A stretch of DNA of 37,298 nt from assembly GCA_947573445.1 (NCBI GenBank), contig CANPFR010000014.1, positions 1-37,298 of the forward strand, read 5' to 3'. Every line of letters begins with the position of its first letter. Position 1 is the stretch's first letter. The position numbers and the translations under genes were made by a program. Source of the stretch: an uncultured Clostridia bacterium. GTDB taxonomy: Bacteria; Bacillota; Clostridia; TANB77; CAG-508. This document shows, piece after piece, positions 8,529 through 17,706 of this stretch. The notes beneath the pieces are model-generated. The model did no database searches. It saw only the letters and a program-made list of their open reading frames with translations, and had not been told where the DNA came from.

Positions 8529-11522
8529 ATGAAAGTTTTATTTGCAGTCAATAGTGAAAGCATTTCAGATGCGATTATTAAGAAATATCAAAAAGATTAT
8601 CGAGAAATTTTGTCTTATAAAAATGTGTATTATTTTAATGCCATTCAAAAAGAAATTCAAAAAGATAAGTCGTATGACAGAATTGTTATCAGTGCTGATT
8701 TAGAGCCATTTTCAAATAATAATTATGAATCCATTGATAAGTTTATATTTGAAAAATTGGATGGTGTTAGCGATGAGGCACATGATACAAGAGGAAATGA
8801 GATTTCGATTATCTTTATTTGTTCTGATCGACATACAAAGGGAAGTTCTTTTTTGGTAAAATTATTTGGCTTAGGAATTTATAATGCACTTCTTGGAAAT
8901 GATAGAAGCATGGAGGAAGTGTGCAGGCTAATTAATAAACCACGTACCAAAAAGGAAGCGAAAATTTATTATAAAATAGATACTGATGATGTAAATTATC
9001 GAGCAGAAAGTGAAGATGAAGTGGATGAGTTGCAAATTCAAAATATTTTATATCATTTTCGAAAATTAGGAAAGAATACAGATAAATATGCAGGGAGTTT
9101 TGAGAATATAGCAACGCAATATACAGATGAACAATTGAAAATTATTATTAATTGTTTACCAGCCAATGTAAAAAGAGTATTAGAACAAACGTCTGCTAAG
9201 TATCAACAAATTATGACGGCAAATGGTATGATGGTACAAGGGATAAAAAGTAGTACAATTTCTGACAAAGAAGATCAAAAAAGAACTGGTTTGAAGATTG
9301 ATATTATTGAAAATAAATTAAGCCAAACCAAAATGAATGGACCAATTGTAATTCCAAATGCGATAAAAGCTAAAGGTTCAGGTGATGCAAAAAAAGTAGT
9401 TGCAGTACCACAAAAGGCACAATTGGGAGAACGTGCCACATCTTCAACATTACATGAAAGACAGATAGCACAATTGGATAAAACGGTAAAAATGAATGGA
9501 GAAGAAAGTCAAAATCAACCAAAAGTGCAAGCTGTTGGTAAAGATGAAAAATTAATTCGTTTGCCGAATGGAAAAGTTGTAAAAAAGAAGATTATGCCAG
9601 AATCAATGGCACAATCAAACAATATGAATGTTCAACCAAAAGTTGTAAAACCAATGCGTAAGGTCGCTGAGACTACAGAAAATAATACTATGAAACATGA
9701 TATGTTTTCTGAAAAAATGAGTGAATTAGAAGATTTTTCAACAGAAACAGAAATAAATGAAGGAGTAAATGAAGAAAGTAAAAACATGGAACCACCTAAG
9801 AAAAGAAGAGGAAGACCTCGTACTAAACCAATTGAAGAACCTAAACCAAAGGGAAAAAGAGGAAGACCTCGTAAAAATCCAGTTGAGGTAAAAGAAGTTA
9901 AGCCAATTGTAGAAGAAAAACAAGTACTTGATTTGGAAGAGGAGTTACCAGATTTAGAAACAATAACAGACAAATCATTTGATTTTACTTCTTTTGAAAA
10001 TGAAGATTTCCTTTCAGATACAAATGATAATAAGATAGATGGTGGATTTGAAGACTTTTTAGTAGAAGATGAGCCAATTTTGGAACAAGAGAATGGAGTA
10101 GAAGAATTAGAAGAAATTCAATTACCAGAATTGGATGAATTAGATGATATTAATCAATTGGATGAGGATGATGAATTTTCTGAAGTGCTTGAGGAATCGT
10201 TTGATGAATTTAATGATTATGACGAATATGGTCAATACGAAGCATCTGCTAAAATAAAGCCAGAAGAAGATATTGATAAATTATATCAGGAAGATATTTT
10301 AGCAGAAGAAAATGATGACTTGCCTGGTTTAGAAGAGATATCAACCCTAGAGAGTAATGATTTTGATGAAATCGGAAACGATAATTTTGAAACAAATTTT
10401 GACCAAGAAGAAGGAAATACATTATTATCTGAATTGGAAGATGAGGAAGATATTTTATCAGCAGTTGATTATGAAGAAGAAGGATTAGATTTAGAAGAAG
10501 ACAATTTAGTAGGTTCAGAAAACTTTATGGATATGCCAGCTTTTGAAGAAAATGATCATGATGTGGAATCATACACACAACCAGATTCAACGATGGAAAC
10601 AGGAGCTTTAGAAAGTATACAATCCCCAATCGATTATTCGATGTCAAATTTGAATAGTTTAATGGCAAAAGATAAAAAAATAGTTACATTTTTGGGAAGT
10701 CCCAAAAATGGTGTATCATTCTTGGTTAATAATTTGGCTGAAATATTTGCGTCAGTTGGAATTAATACAGCCATTTTAGATATGACTAAAAATCGAAATT
10801 CTTACTATATTTATACACAAAATGAGGAATCTTTAAGACAAATTGCATATACTTCTATTGAAAAATTGCAAAATGGTGTGGCTAGTGGAATTAGGGTAAA
10901 ACAGAATTTAACAGTTTATACCGCGCTTCCAAATGATGGAAAAGACTATTCTAATGTAGAAGCAATTTTATCAACATTAGTACAAAACCATTCACTTGTG
11001 TTAATTGATTGTGATTTTGAGACAAATCCTGCTTATTTTGCAAGTTGCCAGGAAATTTATTTAGTACAATCTATGGATATATTGACCATCCAGCCATTGA
11101 CAGCTTTCTTAAAAGATTTGAAAATACAAGGTGTTTTTGAACCAGAAAAAGTAAGAGTAGTTATTAATAAGGAACTAAAAGTAAGAGGGCTTAACAATAA
11201 ATTAATCATTGGAGGAATGTCTTCTTATAATGATCCAGCCATGTCGTTTATGACAGAGTTATTTGATAAAGAAGTGAAGTATTGTAGCATTCCATTTGAG
11301 GAAATGGCTTATTCGAAATATTTAGAGGGAATGTTAAATTGTAAAGTTTCAATTAGTGGATATTCTAAGAATTTTATGAATCGATTGAGAGTTTTAGGAG
11401 ATATGGTATATCCTTTAACAAGCAGACAGACTTATTCTTCAAATAGCAAACAAAATTATAAACAAAATAATTTTTCCAATAGTATGAATGATACACTAAA
11501 GAAAATGAAGAAAAATTACTAA
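8529..11522 (+). CDS. AT-hook protein with degenerate ParA/CpaE-like C-terminal domain
   Basis: A 997-aa protein. The N-terminal part (1-200) is globular and resembles a receiver-like or CpaE N-domain only vaguely. Residues about 425-450 carry two AT-hook cores (RGRPRT and RGRPRK) in a basic Pro-rich stretch. About 460-690 is extremely acidic, Asp/Glu-rich low complexity. From about 715 a MinD/ParA/CpaE-like fold begins: KKIVTFLGSPKNGVSFLVNN, then AILDMTKNRN, LVLIDCDFETNP and the QPLTAFLKDLK region. The P-loop reads SPKNGVSF instead of KGGxGKT, without the usual GK-T/S, so ATP hydrolysis is doubtful. It might link DNA or RNA to a membrane partner encoded nearby. No CGG codon in nearly 3 kb. 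Confidence 0.75.
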   Translation: MKVLFAVNSESISDAIIKKYQKDYREILSYKNVYYFNAIQKEIQKDKSYDRIVISADLEPFSNNNYESIDKFIFEKLDGVSDEAHDTRGNEISIIFICSDRHTKGSSFLVKLFGLGIYNALLGNDRSMEEVCRLINKPRTKKEAKIYYKIDTDDVNYRAESEDEVDELQIQNILYHFRKLGKNTDKYAGSFENIATQYTDEQLKIIINCLPANVKRVLEQTSAKYQQIMTANGMMVQGIKSSTISDKEDQKRTGLKIDIIENKLSQTKMNGPIVIPNAIKAKGSGDAKKVVAVPQKAQLGERATSSTLHERQIAQLDKTVKMNGEESQNQPKVQAVGKDEKLIRLPNGKVVKKKIMPESMAQSNNMNVQPKVVKPMRKVAETTENNTMKHDMFSEKMSELEDFSTETEINEGVNEESKNMEPPKKRRGRPRTKPIEEPKPKGKRGRPRKNPVEVKEVKPIVEEKQVLDLEEELPDLETITDKSFDFTSFENEDFLSDTNDNKIDGGFEDFLVEDEPILEQENGVEELEEIQLPELDELDDINQLDEDDEFSEVLEESFDEFNDYDEYGQYEASAKIKPEEDIDKLYQEDILAEENDDLPGLEEISTLESNDFDEIGNDNFETNFDQEEGNTLLSELEDEEDILSAVDYEEEGLDLEEDNLVGSENFMDMPAFEENDHDVESYTQPDSTMETGALESIQSPIDYSMSNLNSLMAKDKKIVTFLGSPKNGVSFLVNNLAEIFASVGINTAILDMTKNRNSYYIYTQNEESLRQIAYTSIEKLQNGVASGIRVKQNLTVYTALPNDGKDYSNVEAILSTLVQNHSLVLIDCDFETNPAYFASCQEIYLVQSMDILTIQPLTAFLKDLKIQGVFEPEKVRVVINKELKVRGLNNKLIIGGMSSYNDPAMSFMTELFDKEVKYCSIPFEEMAYSKYLEGMLNCKVSISGYSKNFMNRLRVLGDMVYPLTSRQTYSSNSKQNYKQNNFSNSMNDTLKKMKKNY

Positions 11523-11536
11523 AACGAAATGTAGAG

Positions 11537-12682
11537 GTGAATATTTTGATATTAGTAGTGATATTGGCTTTGATACTAGCGATACTAGCTTTGGTGGTGT
11601 TTAATGTGCATGTCTATAAAAAATTAGAAGCTTTTAAAAACATCAACCAAAAGATTAATAATTTAAGCGTTTTACAGGATTTTATGACAATTGCGGGCCA
11701 GGAAGAAACAGTAGATAAAAAATTAAATAAGATAAACGAAATCATCATTGAAAAGTATGATATAAAGTACTCAACCATTGTTGTATTCAATGGTGCAGAA
11801 TATACAATCAAAGCTTCCAACGTGGATAAAAAGCATTATGAAGCTTTGACTAATTTGCATACAGAAGAGATTTTCCAAGATAGTGTTGCAACTGCTACAC
11901 CAAAATATGTTACCATTGAATCTGAAAATGAAAAGTTGCCTTATCAAAAAGTGGAGATGGGAAGAGCAAAATCTGCAATGTTTTTTCCACTTTATATTGA
12001 TAATATTTATATTGGATATTGGATCATGGAAAGTGGTCAAATGCATGCATTTGACCATACTGATACAACGATTATTGAAGTTGTAAAGGATAATATTATT
12101 TCTGTTTTACAAACAACATCATACCAGGAAACCATTGAAAACATTGATAGAATTGATCAATTTACAGGTCTTCATTCAGCTGAATATTTATATGGGAATG
12201 CTAAAAGGATTTTTTCACAATACCCAACTTCAGCAGTGTGTATGTTTCGTGTTACCAATATAGAAGAAATCAATCAAAAAGTAAGCCGAGAGATGGGAAA
12301 TGACATGATTACAGAGGTAAGTAATATCATCAAATCAAAGATGGCAGCCCAATATGTATTTGTGAGATATATGGGACCAAAGTTTATGATTGTTTTTTCA
12401 GGGGTTGAGGAAGGAAGCGTTGAGGAGTTTTTAACTGCCTTGAAAAAGGAAATTGAACAATTGGAATTGATTCAGGAAGAAGAGGAAGTGCAAAAAATCA
12501 AGATTATCAAAGGTAAAAAGGTGAGAGTAAGAGAACTCAAAGAAAAGCAAGTGGCTTCTCCGAAATTAAATTTTGTTGTGTCGACTTACTACAAAGGAAC
12601 TGGTTTGGAACAATTGAACAAAAAATTAGAAGAATATATTGATCATGCTCCAAAGGAGGAAAGTCAGATAAATTACATATAA
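11537..12682 (+). CDS. Membrane GAF-like/degenerate GGDEF protein
   Basis: A 381-aa protein starting at GTG with GTAGAG as a weak ribosome site. It has one N-terminal membrane helix ([20 protein letters not shown]), a short coiled region, a GAF-like domain at about 45-195 and a C-terminal domain laid out like GGDEF. That domain begins [15 protein letters not shown], but the GGDEF signature is replaced by [11 protein letters not shown] (about 277-286). It therefore probably does not make cyclic-di-GMP and may be a sensor or scaffold. A basic insert ([16 protein letters not shown]) lies near the end. It is 14 bases after the AT-hook gene and 22 bases before ireB. Confidence 0.75.
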   Translation: MNILILVVILALILAILALVVFNVHVYKKLEAFKNINQKINNLSVLQDFMTIAGQEETVDKKLNKINEIIIEKYDIKYSTIVVFNGAEYTIKASNVDKKHYEALTNLHTEEIFQDSVATATPKYVTIESENEKLPYQKVEMGRAKSAMFFPLYIDNIYIGYWIMESGQMHAFDHTDTTIIEVVKDNIISVLQTTSYQETIENIDRIDQFTGLHSAEYLYGNAKRIFSQYPTSAVCMFRVTNIEEINQKVSREMGNDMITEVSNIIKSKMAAQYVFVRYMGPKFMIVFSGVEEGSVEEFLTALKKEIEQLELIQEEEEVQKIKIIKGKKVRVRELKEKQVASPKLNFVVSTYYKGTGLEQLNKKLEEYIDHAPKEESQINYI

Positions 12683-12704
12683 AGTAAGTGAAGGAGGAGA
12701 AAAA

Positions 12705-12959
12705 ATGGCAAGTGACAAAACAATGAGCTTTAATGTTGAAAGAGACAAAAGCTTAAGAACGAGAGAAATTTTGAAAAAGGTATATGAAGCTTTGGTAGAG
12801 AAGGGATATAATCCAATTAATCAAATGGTAGGTTATATTTTATCAGGTGATCCAACTTATATTACTAGCCATAATGATGCAAGAAATTTAATTCGATTAG
12901 TTGAACGAGATGAATTATTGGAAAAATTAGTGAAATATTATATAGGATTGGAAGAATAA
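12705..12959 (+). CDS. ireB: IreB family regulatory protein (UPF0297)
   Basis: An 84-aa protein matching the IreB/YrzL family over its whole length ([54 protein letters not shown]). In enterococci IreB is phosphorylated by the Ser/Thr kinase IreK and affects cephalosporin resistance; that role is inferred here. Start has AAGGAGGAGAAAA. Its stop overlaps the next start by one base. IreB-RuvX-DUF1292 is a conserved Firmicutes order. Confidence 0.95.
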   Translation: MASDKTMSFNVERDKSLRTREILKKVYEALVEKGYNPINQMVGYILSGDPTYITSHNDARNLIRLVERDELLEKLVKYYIGLEE

Positions 12960-13378
12960 TGAGAATTTTAGGAATCGATTATGGAGCTTCTAAAGTTGGA
13001 CTAGCGATAACAGATTTACTTGGTATTACTGCACAAGGCTTAGAAACTGTTATGTACCATGGGAATGACAAAATATTACTAAAAAAAATGGATGAACTTA
13101 TGGAACAATATGAAATTTCTACAATTGTGATAGGAATGCCTTATCGTATGGATGGTTCCAAGTCTCAGCGAGTAGAAGCAACAGAAGCGTTTTTGCATAA
13201 ATTGAAATGCAAATACAATCAAATAACAATAGAAACCATAGATGAAAGATTAACAACCGTAGCTGCCAATAAAACAATGCAGTTTTTAGATGTCAAAAAA
13301 CGCAAAAAAAAGCAAGTAGAAGATACAATTGCAGCTGTGTACATCTTAGAAACGTATCTTCATAAAAAGAAAAATTAA
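12959..13378 (+). CDS. ruvX: Putative Holliday junction resolvase RuvX/YqgF
   Basis: A 139-aa RNase-H-fold nuclease of the YqgF/RuvX family, implicated in Holliday junction resolution and in pre-16S rRNA 5' maturation. It begins RILGIDYGASKVGLAITD (first catalytic Asp), has IVIGMPYRMDGSKSQRVEA and the conserved IETIDERLTTVAA, and ends with the DTIAA block where the last acidic residue sits. Its ATG uses the last A of the ireB stop, so translation is coupled. Confidence 0.94.
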   Translation: MRILGIDYGASKVGLAITDLLGITAQGLETVMYHGNDKILLKKMDELMEQYEISTIVIGMPYRMDGSKSQRVEATEAFLHKLKCKYNQITIETIDERLTTVAANKTMQFLDVKKRKKKQVEDTIAAVYILETYLHKKKN

Positions 13379-13441
13379 AGTTATGATGAAATGAAAGACA
13401 CGGTAAATTACAAAAAATGAAAGAAAAAAGTAAAAAAACTA

Positions 13442-13470
13442 TTGCAAAAAACAAAAAACTGGTGTATGAT
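13442..13470 (+). promoter_or_regulatory. Promoter for the DUF1292 gene
   Basis: TTGCAA at 13442-13447, a 17-base spacer and TATGAT at 13465-13470, 49 bases before the start codon. Confidence 0.65.
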
Positions 13471-13518
13471 AATAAAAATGTGTTTTTATGACACATAACA
13501 AAAGAAAGGAGAAAAGTT

Positions 13519-13839
13519 ATGGACGAAGATTCAATAAATAACATAGAAGATGAAGAACTAAGTAATATAATAATTTTAAGTGATGAAAATGGTGAGGATG
13601 TACAATTCGAATTCCTAGATTTAATAGAATATGATTCTGAAGAATATGTAGTTTTACTACCAGTTGAAGGGGAAATGGATGAAGATGACGGTGAAGTTGT
13701 CATTTTAAAAGTAGAAGATTCTGGTGATGAAGAAGAGGAATCATATGTAAGTGTTGATGATGAAGAAACATTAAATGCAGTTTTTGAAATTTTCAAAGAG
13801 AAATTTAAAGATGAATTTAATTTTACCGATGAAGATTAA
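13519..13839 (+). CDS. DUF1292 (UPF0473) family protein
   Basis: A 106-aa very acidic protein with the DUF1292 pattern: IILSDENGEDVQFEFLDLIE, then EYVVLLPVEGEMDEDDGEVVILKV and a final DDEETLNAVFEIFKEKF. The function of the family is unknown; it regularly follows ruvX. Start has AAAGGAGAAAAG. Here it has its own promoter and terminator. Confidence 0.93.
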   Translation: MDEDSINNIEDEELSNIIILSDENGEDVQFEFLDLIEYDSEEYVVLLPVEGEMDEDDGEVVILKVEDSGDEEEESYVSVDDEETLNAVFEIFKEKFKDEFNFTDED

Positions 13840-13856
13840 TGTAAATGATATCCTGG

Positions 13857-13887
13857 AAGAACGAGAAACCATTTCTCGTTCTTTTTT
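13857..13887 (+). terminator. Rho-independent terminator
   Basis: A stem of about 11 bp, AAGAACGAGAAA/TTTCTCGTTCTT, with a short loop and a T-run, directly after the DUF1292 gene. Confidence 0.92.
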
Positions 13888-13929
13888 ATGTGATTAAAAA
13901 AGTGCAAGTAAAGAAAGGTGGAATAAAAA

Positions 13930-15273
13930 ATGAAAGAAAAAATAACAGAATTAATCGATGCAAGAAAATTTAACAATTTAAAGGAATATTTACAAAGTGT
14001 GAATTCTGCCGATCTACCGACTCTGTTTGATGAATTGGATGATGAAAAAAAATTAATAGCGTATCGTTTATTATCCAAGGAAAAAGCAGCTGAGGTTTTT
14101 GCTGAATTGGATCCAGATGTCCAAGAAAAATTAATCAACGATTTTTCTGATAAGGAGCTTCAAAATGTAATTAGTGAATTATTTATGGATGATACCGTAG
14201 ATTTAATTGAAGAAATGCCATCCAATGTAGTCAAAAGAATTTTGAAAAATATTCATCCATCGGATCGTAAAATTATCAATGAACTTTTAAATTATCCAGA
14301 AGATAGTGCAGGAAGCATAATGACTACAGAGTTTATTGATTTAAAAGAAAATATGACAGTGGAAGAAGCCCTAGAAAAAATCAAAAAAATAGGACTGGAA
14401 AAAGAAACAATCTACAATTGTTATGTATTAAATATTTCTAGGAAAGTGAAGGGGATTATTGATTTAAAATCATTGGTGATTGCTGAAAAAGATACAATTA
14501 TCAAGGATATCATGGAAACGAATGTAATCACAGTTACAACCTTAGAGGATCAAGAAGAAGTTGCCAAAATGTTTGACAAATATAATTTTTTAGCACTTCC
14601 TGTTGTTGATACAGAAAATCGCTTGGTAGGAATTGTTACGATTGATGATGCCATGGATGTTCTGCAAGATGAGGTTGCAGAAGATTTCGAAATCATGTCA
14701 GCTATTACACCAAATGAAGATACTTATTTTAAAACCAGTGTTTTAAAGCATGCTAAAAATAGAATTATTTGGCTCTTGATTTTGATGTTGTCTTCTATTG
14801 TTACAGGAGCTATTATTACCAAATATGAAGCAGCTTTTGCTTCTGTTCCAATTTTGGTAGCCTTTATTCCAATGATAATGGGGACAACAGGAAATTGTGG
14901 TTCTCAAACATCCACATTGATCATCCGTGGAATGTCAAATGACGAAGTTAGACTAAAAGATTATGTAAAAGCCATTTGGAAGGAATTAAGAGTTGCCATA
15001 TCAGTGGCTTTGATGCTTGGTATTGCAAATGGAATTCGTATTTTGGTTCAATATGATGATATGAAACTAGCAGTAGTAGTAGCTTTATCGTTGTTGGGAA
15101 CCGTAGTATTGGCTAACTTTTTAGGCTGTTCATTACCAATGCTTGCTAAAAAAATAAAAATCGATCCAGCATTGATGGCAACGCCAGTTATTACAACAGT
15201 TTCAGATATGTGTTCTGTGCTTATTTTCTTCAAAATAGCAACCATGGTCATGGGACTTGAAATCAATGTATAA
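13930..15273 (+). CDS. mgtE: Magnesium transporter MgtE
   Basis: A 447-aa Mg2+ channel. The N-terminal superhelical MgtE_N domain spans about 15-120 (LSKEKAAEVFAELDPDVQEK is typical). Two CBS domains follow at about 130-250, with DIMETNVITVTTLEDQEEVA and LPVVDTENRLVGIVTIDDAM. The C-terminal membrane domain from about 275 has the pore-lining region around IPMIMGTTGNCGSQTSTLIIRG. CBS and N domains sense cytoplasmic Mg2+ in the family. Length and ending are normal. Ribosome site AAAGGTGG. No Mg riboswitch is visible in the short upstream gap. Confidence 0.96.
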   Translation: MKEKITELIDARKFNNLKEYLQSVNSADLPTLFDELDDEKKLIAYRLLSKEKAAEVFAELDPDVQEKLINDFSDKELQNVISELFMDDTVDLIEEMPSNVVKRILKNIHPSDRKIINELLNYPEDSAGSIMTTEFIDLKENMTVEEALEKIKKIGLEKETIYNCYVLNISRKVKGIIDLKSLVIAEKDTIIKDIMETNVITVTTLEDQEEVAKMFDKYNFLALPVVDTENRLVGIVTIDDAMDVLQDEVAEDFEIMSAITPNEDTYFKTSVLKHAKNRIIWLLILMLSSIVTGAIITKYEAAFASVPILVAFIPMIMGTTGNCGSQTSTLIIRGMSNDEVRLKDYVKAIWKELRVAISVALMLGIANGIRILVQYDDMKLAVVVALSLLGTVVLANFLGCSLPMLAKKIKIDPALMATPVITTVSDMCSVLIFFKIATMVMGLEINV

Positions 15274-15356
15274 ATTTAAAACAAAACGATTATTTTTTAG
15301 ATAAATTTAAGTTAATGATGGTATAATGATTTCAAAATCAAGATAAGGTGGTTGAT

Positions 15357-16028
15357 ATGAAAATTTTAATTATTGAAGATGATAAAATTCTTTCCAAAAC
15401 CATTGAGCAATGTGTCAAAAATAATTATGATACAGATTGTGCCTATGATGGAGAAGAAGGGATTTTATATGCCAAACAAGGCATTTATGATGCAATTATT
15501 TTGGATTTGATGATGCCAGTTATGGATGGTTATGAAGTATTAAGTACTTTGAGAAGTGAAAAAATATTTACCCCAGTCTTAATATTAACAGCCAAAGATG
15601 CTTTAGAAGATAAACTAAGAGGATTTCGAGTTGGTGCAGATGACTATTTGGTAAAGCCATTTAATCGTCAAGAATTATTGGCTAGACTAGATGCTATTAT
15701 CCGAAGAACCAATGGAAATTATACCAATGAAAATGCCATACGATTTAACGATTTGGTATTGGATTTAAACAGCCGAAAAGTATTGTGTAACGAGCAAGAA
15801 TTGGTCTTGCAAGGCAAACAATTTGATTTGTTAGAATATTTATTAAATACGCAAAATACGATTATCACAAAAGAGCAAATTTTCGATAAAATTTGGGGTT
15901 TTAATTCAGAAACAAGTACAAATGTTATAGAAGTATATGCAAGTGGACTTCGAAAAGAACTAAAAAAAGTAGGATATGACCAATATTTGAAAACCATTCG
16001 AGGAGTGGGTTACATCTGGTCAAAATAA
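15357..16028 (+). CDS. OmpR-family response regulator
   Basis: A 223-aa DNA-binding response regulator. The receiver domain (1-115) has the acidic pair (IIEDDKI), the phospho-acceptor Asp in AIILDLMMPVMDGYE and the Lys in YLVKPFNRQE. The winged-helix domain (about 128-223) has EYLLNTQNTIITKEQIFDKIWG and TIRGVGYIW. AAGGTGG six bases before the ATG at 15357 favours this start over GTG 15348. A TATAAT at 15322 suggests a promoter, but the -35 is weak. The partner kinase follows after 13 bases. Confidence 0.95.
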   Translation: MKILIIEDDKILSKTIEQCVKNNYDTDCAYDGEEGILYAKQGIYDAIILDLMMPVMDGYEVLSTLRSEKIFTPVLILTAKDALEDKLRGFRVGADDYLVKPFNRQELLARLDAIIRRTNGNYTNENAIRFNDLVLDLNSRKVLCNEQELVLQGKQFDLLEYLLNTQNTIITKEQIFDKIWGFNSETSTNVIEVYASGLRKELKKVGYDQYLKTIRGVGYIWSK

Positions 16029-16041
16029 AAGGAGGAAAAAA

Positions 16042-17359
16042 GTGGAGGAGCAACAAAAATTAAGAAGACAATTTTTTGTTCATATTGTTTATAATATGAT
16101 TGCTTTTGCACTGATTTTTATTGCATTTGGAATTTTTATGTTTTATATGGTGCGAAATATTACATTTTCTGCAGTAGATGCCCAGCTCAAAGAAGCCAAG
16201 AACGATTTTGCAGATGTAACGGTTACCCTAGAAAATTTATACCAAATTTTTGATTTAGGGGATTTGCAATATTTTAAAAACAAAAACTTGAATTTTCTAG
16301 AATATAACATTGCTAAAAGAATTAATAATCCACAAATCAATTTAATTTTAAGAGAAAAAAATGGCCAAATCTTAAATGAAAATGATTTAGGAAAATTAGA
16401 AAACTATGCAAAAGAAATAGAATTTGACAGTACTAATTTAGATTGTATTTATAATTTAGAATTAGAAAATGAATATCATTACCGATGCCTCAATTTTAAA
16501 ATCATGGGGAATAATAGTGAAAATAATACATATGTACAATTATTGATTAACATTGATAGCGAAATTGTTTTAATCAGTAAATACATGGAAATTATTACTT
16601 ATGCAGTGGCTTTAGGAATTGCTCTTTCTGGAATTGCAAGTTTGGTTTTATCCAAACAGACATTGCAACCAATTCAAGAAACTTTGCGTAATCAAACGGA
16701 ATTTGTTCAAAATGCTTCTCATGAATTAAGAACACCACTTACTATCATCCAGGCCAAACAAGAATTGATGCTACAAGAGCCAAATGCAAAAATTATTGAT
16801 AAATCAGAAGAAATTAGTTTAACATTAAGTGAAACAAAACGATTGTCAAAACTGACAAAAGATTTGATGATACTTGTCAAAGGAGCTAATTTAAAATTGC
16901 AAAAAGAAGAGGTCAATATTGATGAACTGATAAAAACGATTGTTTTGCCTTATCAAGATATGGCTGAAACACAGAAAAAACAGATATTGTTGCATTTGAA
17001 ATTTGGAAAAGAAATCAGTTTAGATGTCAATAAAATTCATCAATTATTAGTAATTTTATTAGATAATGCTATAAAATATACAGAAAGTCGGAGATAAAAT
17101 TTATGTCAATACTTATTCCAAGGATAATAAATGTGTTATCGAAGTGGCTGATACAGGAATTGGAATCAGTGATGGAGGGATAAAACATATATTTGAGCGA
17201 TTTTATCGAGAAGATAGAGCCAGGAATCGTGAGACAGGAGGCAGTGGATTAGGTCTTTCAATTGCTATGATGATTGTAAAAGCTCACAATGGAACAATTA
17301 AAGTTGCTCACAATGAACCAAAAGGAACGATTTTTACTGCCAAATTGAATCGTTCATGA
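16042..17359 (+). CDS. Sensor histidine kinase, with one CGGA +1 shift
   Basis: The membrane sensor paired with the preceding regulator. It starts at GTG with AAAGGAGGAAAAA. Two membrane helices (about 13-37 and 187-207) flank an extracytoplasmic sensor of about 150 residues. The H-box (NASHELRTPLTII) gives His227, and the N-box (LLDNAIKYTES) ends exactly at the break. In the zero frame, AGT CGG AGA TAA stops at 17097 and loses most of the ATPase domain. Skipping C17089 gives ES-G-DKIYVNTYSKDN and then the G-boxes DTGIGISDGGI and GGSGLGLSIAM, ending at TGA 17357-17359. The joined protein is 438 aa (Gly350). Loss of the G-boxes would abolish kinase activity, so the shift is required if the pair works. 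Confidence 0.92.
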
Positions 17360-17646
17360 AACAAAGGTTAATGGTAGTTGAAATTCTAAAATTGCGATTT
17401 TAAGCCATTTTTTTTGAAAATTTAAGAAAAATGACTAAAAATAACGTAAAATTGATTTAAAGTACCTTCTGATAAGTTTTAGAGGTATAAAAAGACATGG
17501 TGTGAGAAAAACAGCATTTTAAAACGAAGCCCTAGAATTGTCAAGAAGGGCTTTTTAATTTTAAAGTAGACATAAAACTAAAAAATGGTAGTAAAGAGCA
17601 CTCTAGGGCATGTTAGAGGCAAATTTTGAATTTTAAGCGGTAAAAA
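17360..17646. other. Gene-free interval between the two-component system and dnaE
   Basis: No ORF with a ribosome site is visible. The interval is very A/T-rich and contains the terminator at 17527-17556. The last part before dnaE holds its promoter. The origin of a possible short transcript ending at the terminator is not clear. Confidence 0.6.
17527..17556 (+). terminator. Rho-independent terminator
   Basis: Stem AGCCCT/AGGGCT around a 13-base loop, followed by a short T-run. It lies 170 bases after the kinase gene. Confidence 0.65.
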
Positions 17647-17675
17647 TAGACAAGAATGTTTTTTAGTGTTATAAT
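17647..17675 (+). promoter_or_regulatory. Promoter for dnaE
   Basis: TAGACA at 17647-17652, a 17-base spacer and TATAAT at 17670-17675; the dnaE ATG is at 17707. Confidence 0.7.
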
Positions 17676-17706
17676 ATCTTTTAAGAAAAAGGATAAGGGG
17701 AAGGGT

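Noticed and set aside
13293..13796. Long minus-strand ORF opposite the DUF1292 gene
   Set aside because: A Ser-rich translation mirrors an acidic plus-strand gene, with no ribosome site. It is a shadow.
15348..15356. GTG 15348 as the start of the response regulator
   Set aside because: It overlaps the AAGGTGG ribosome site that serves ATG 15357.
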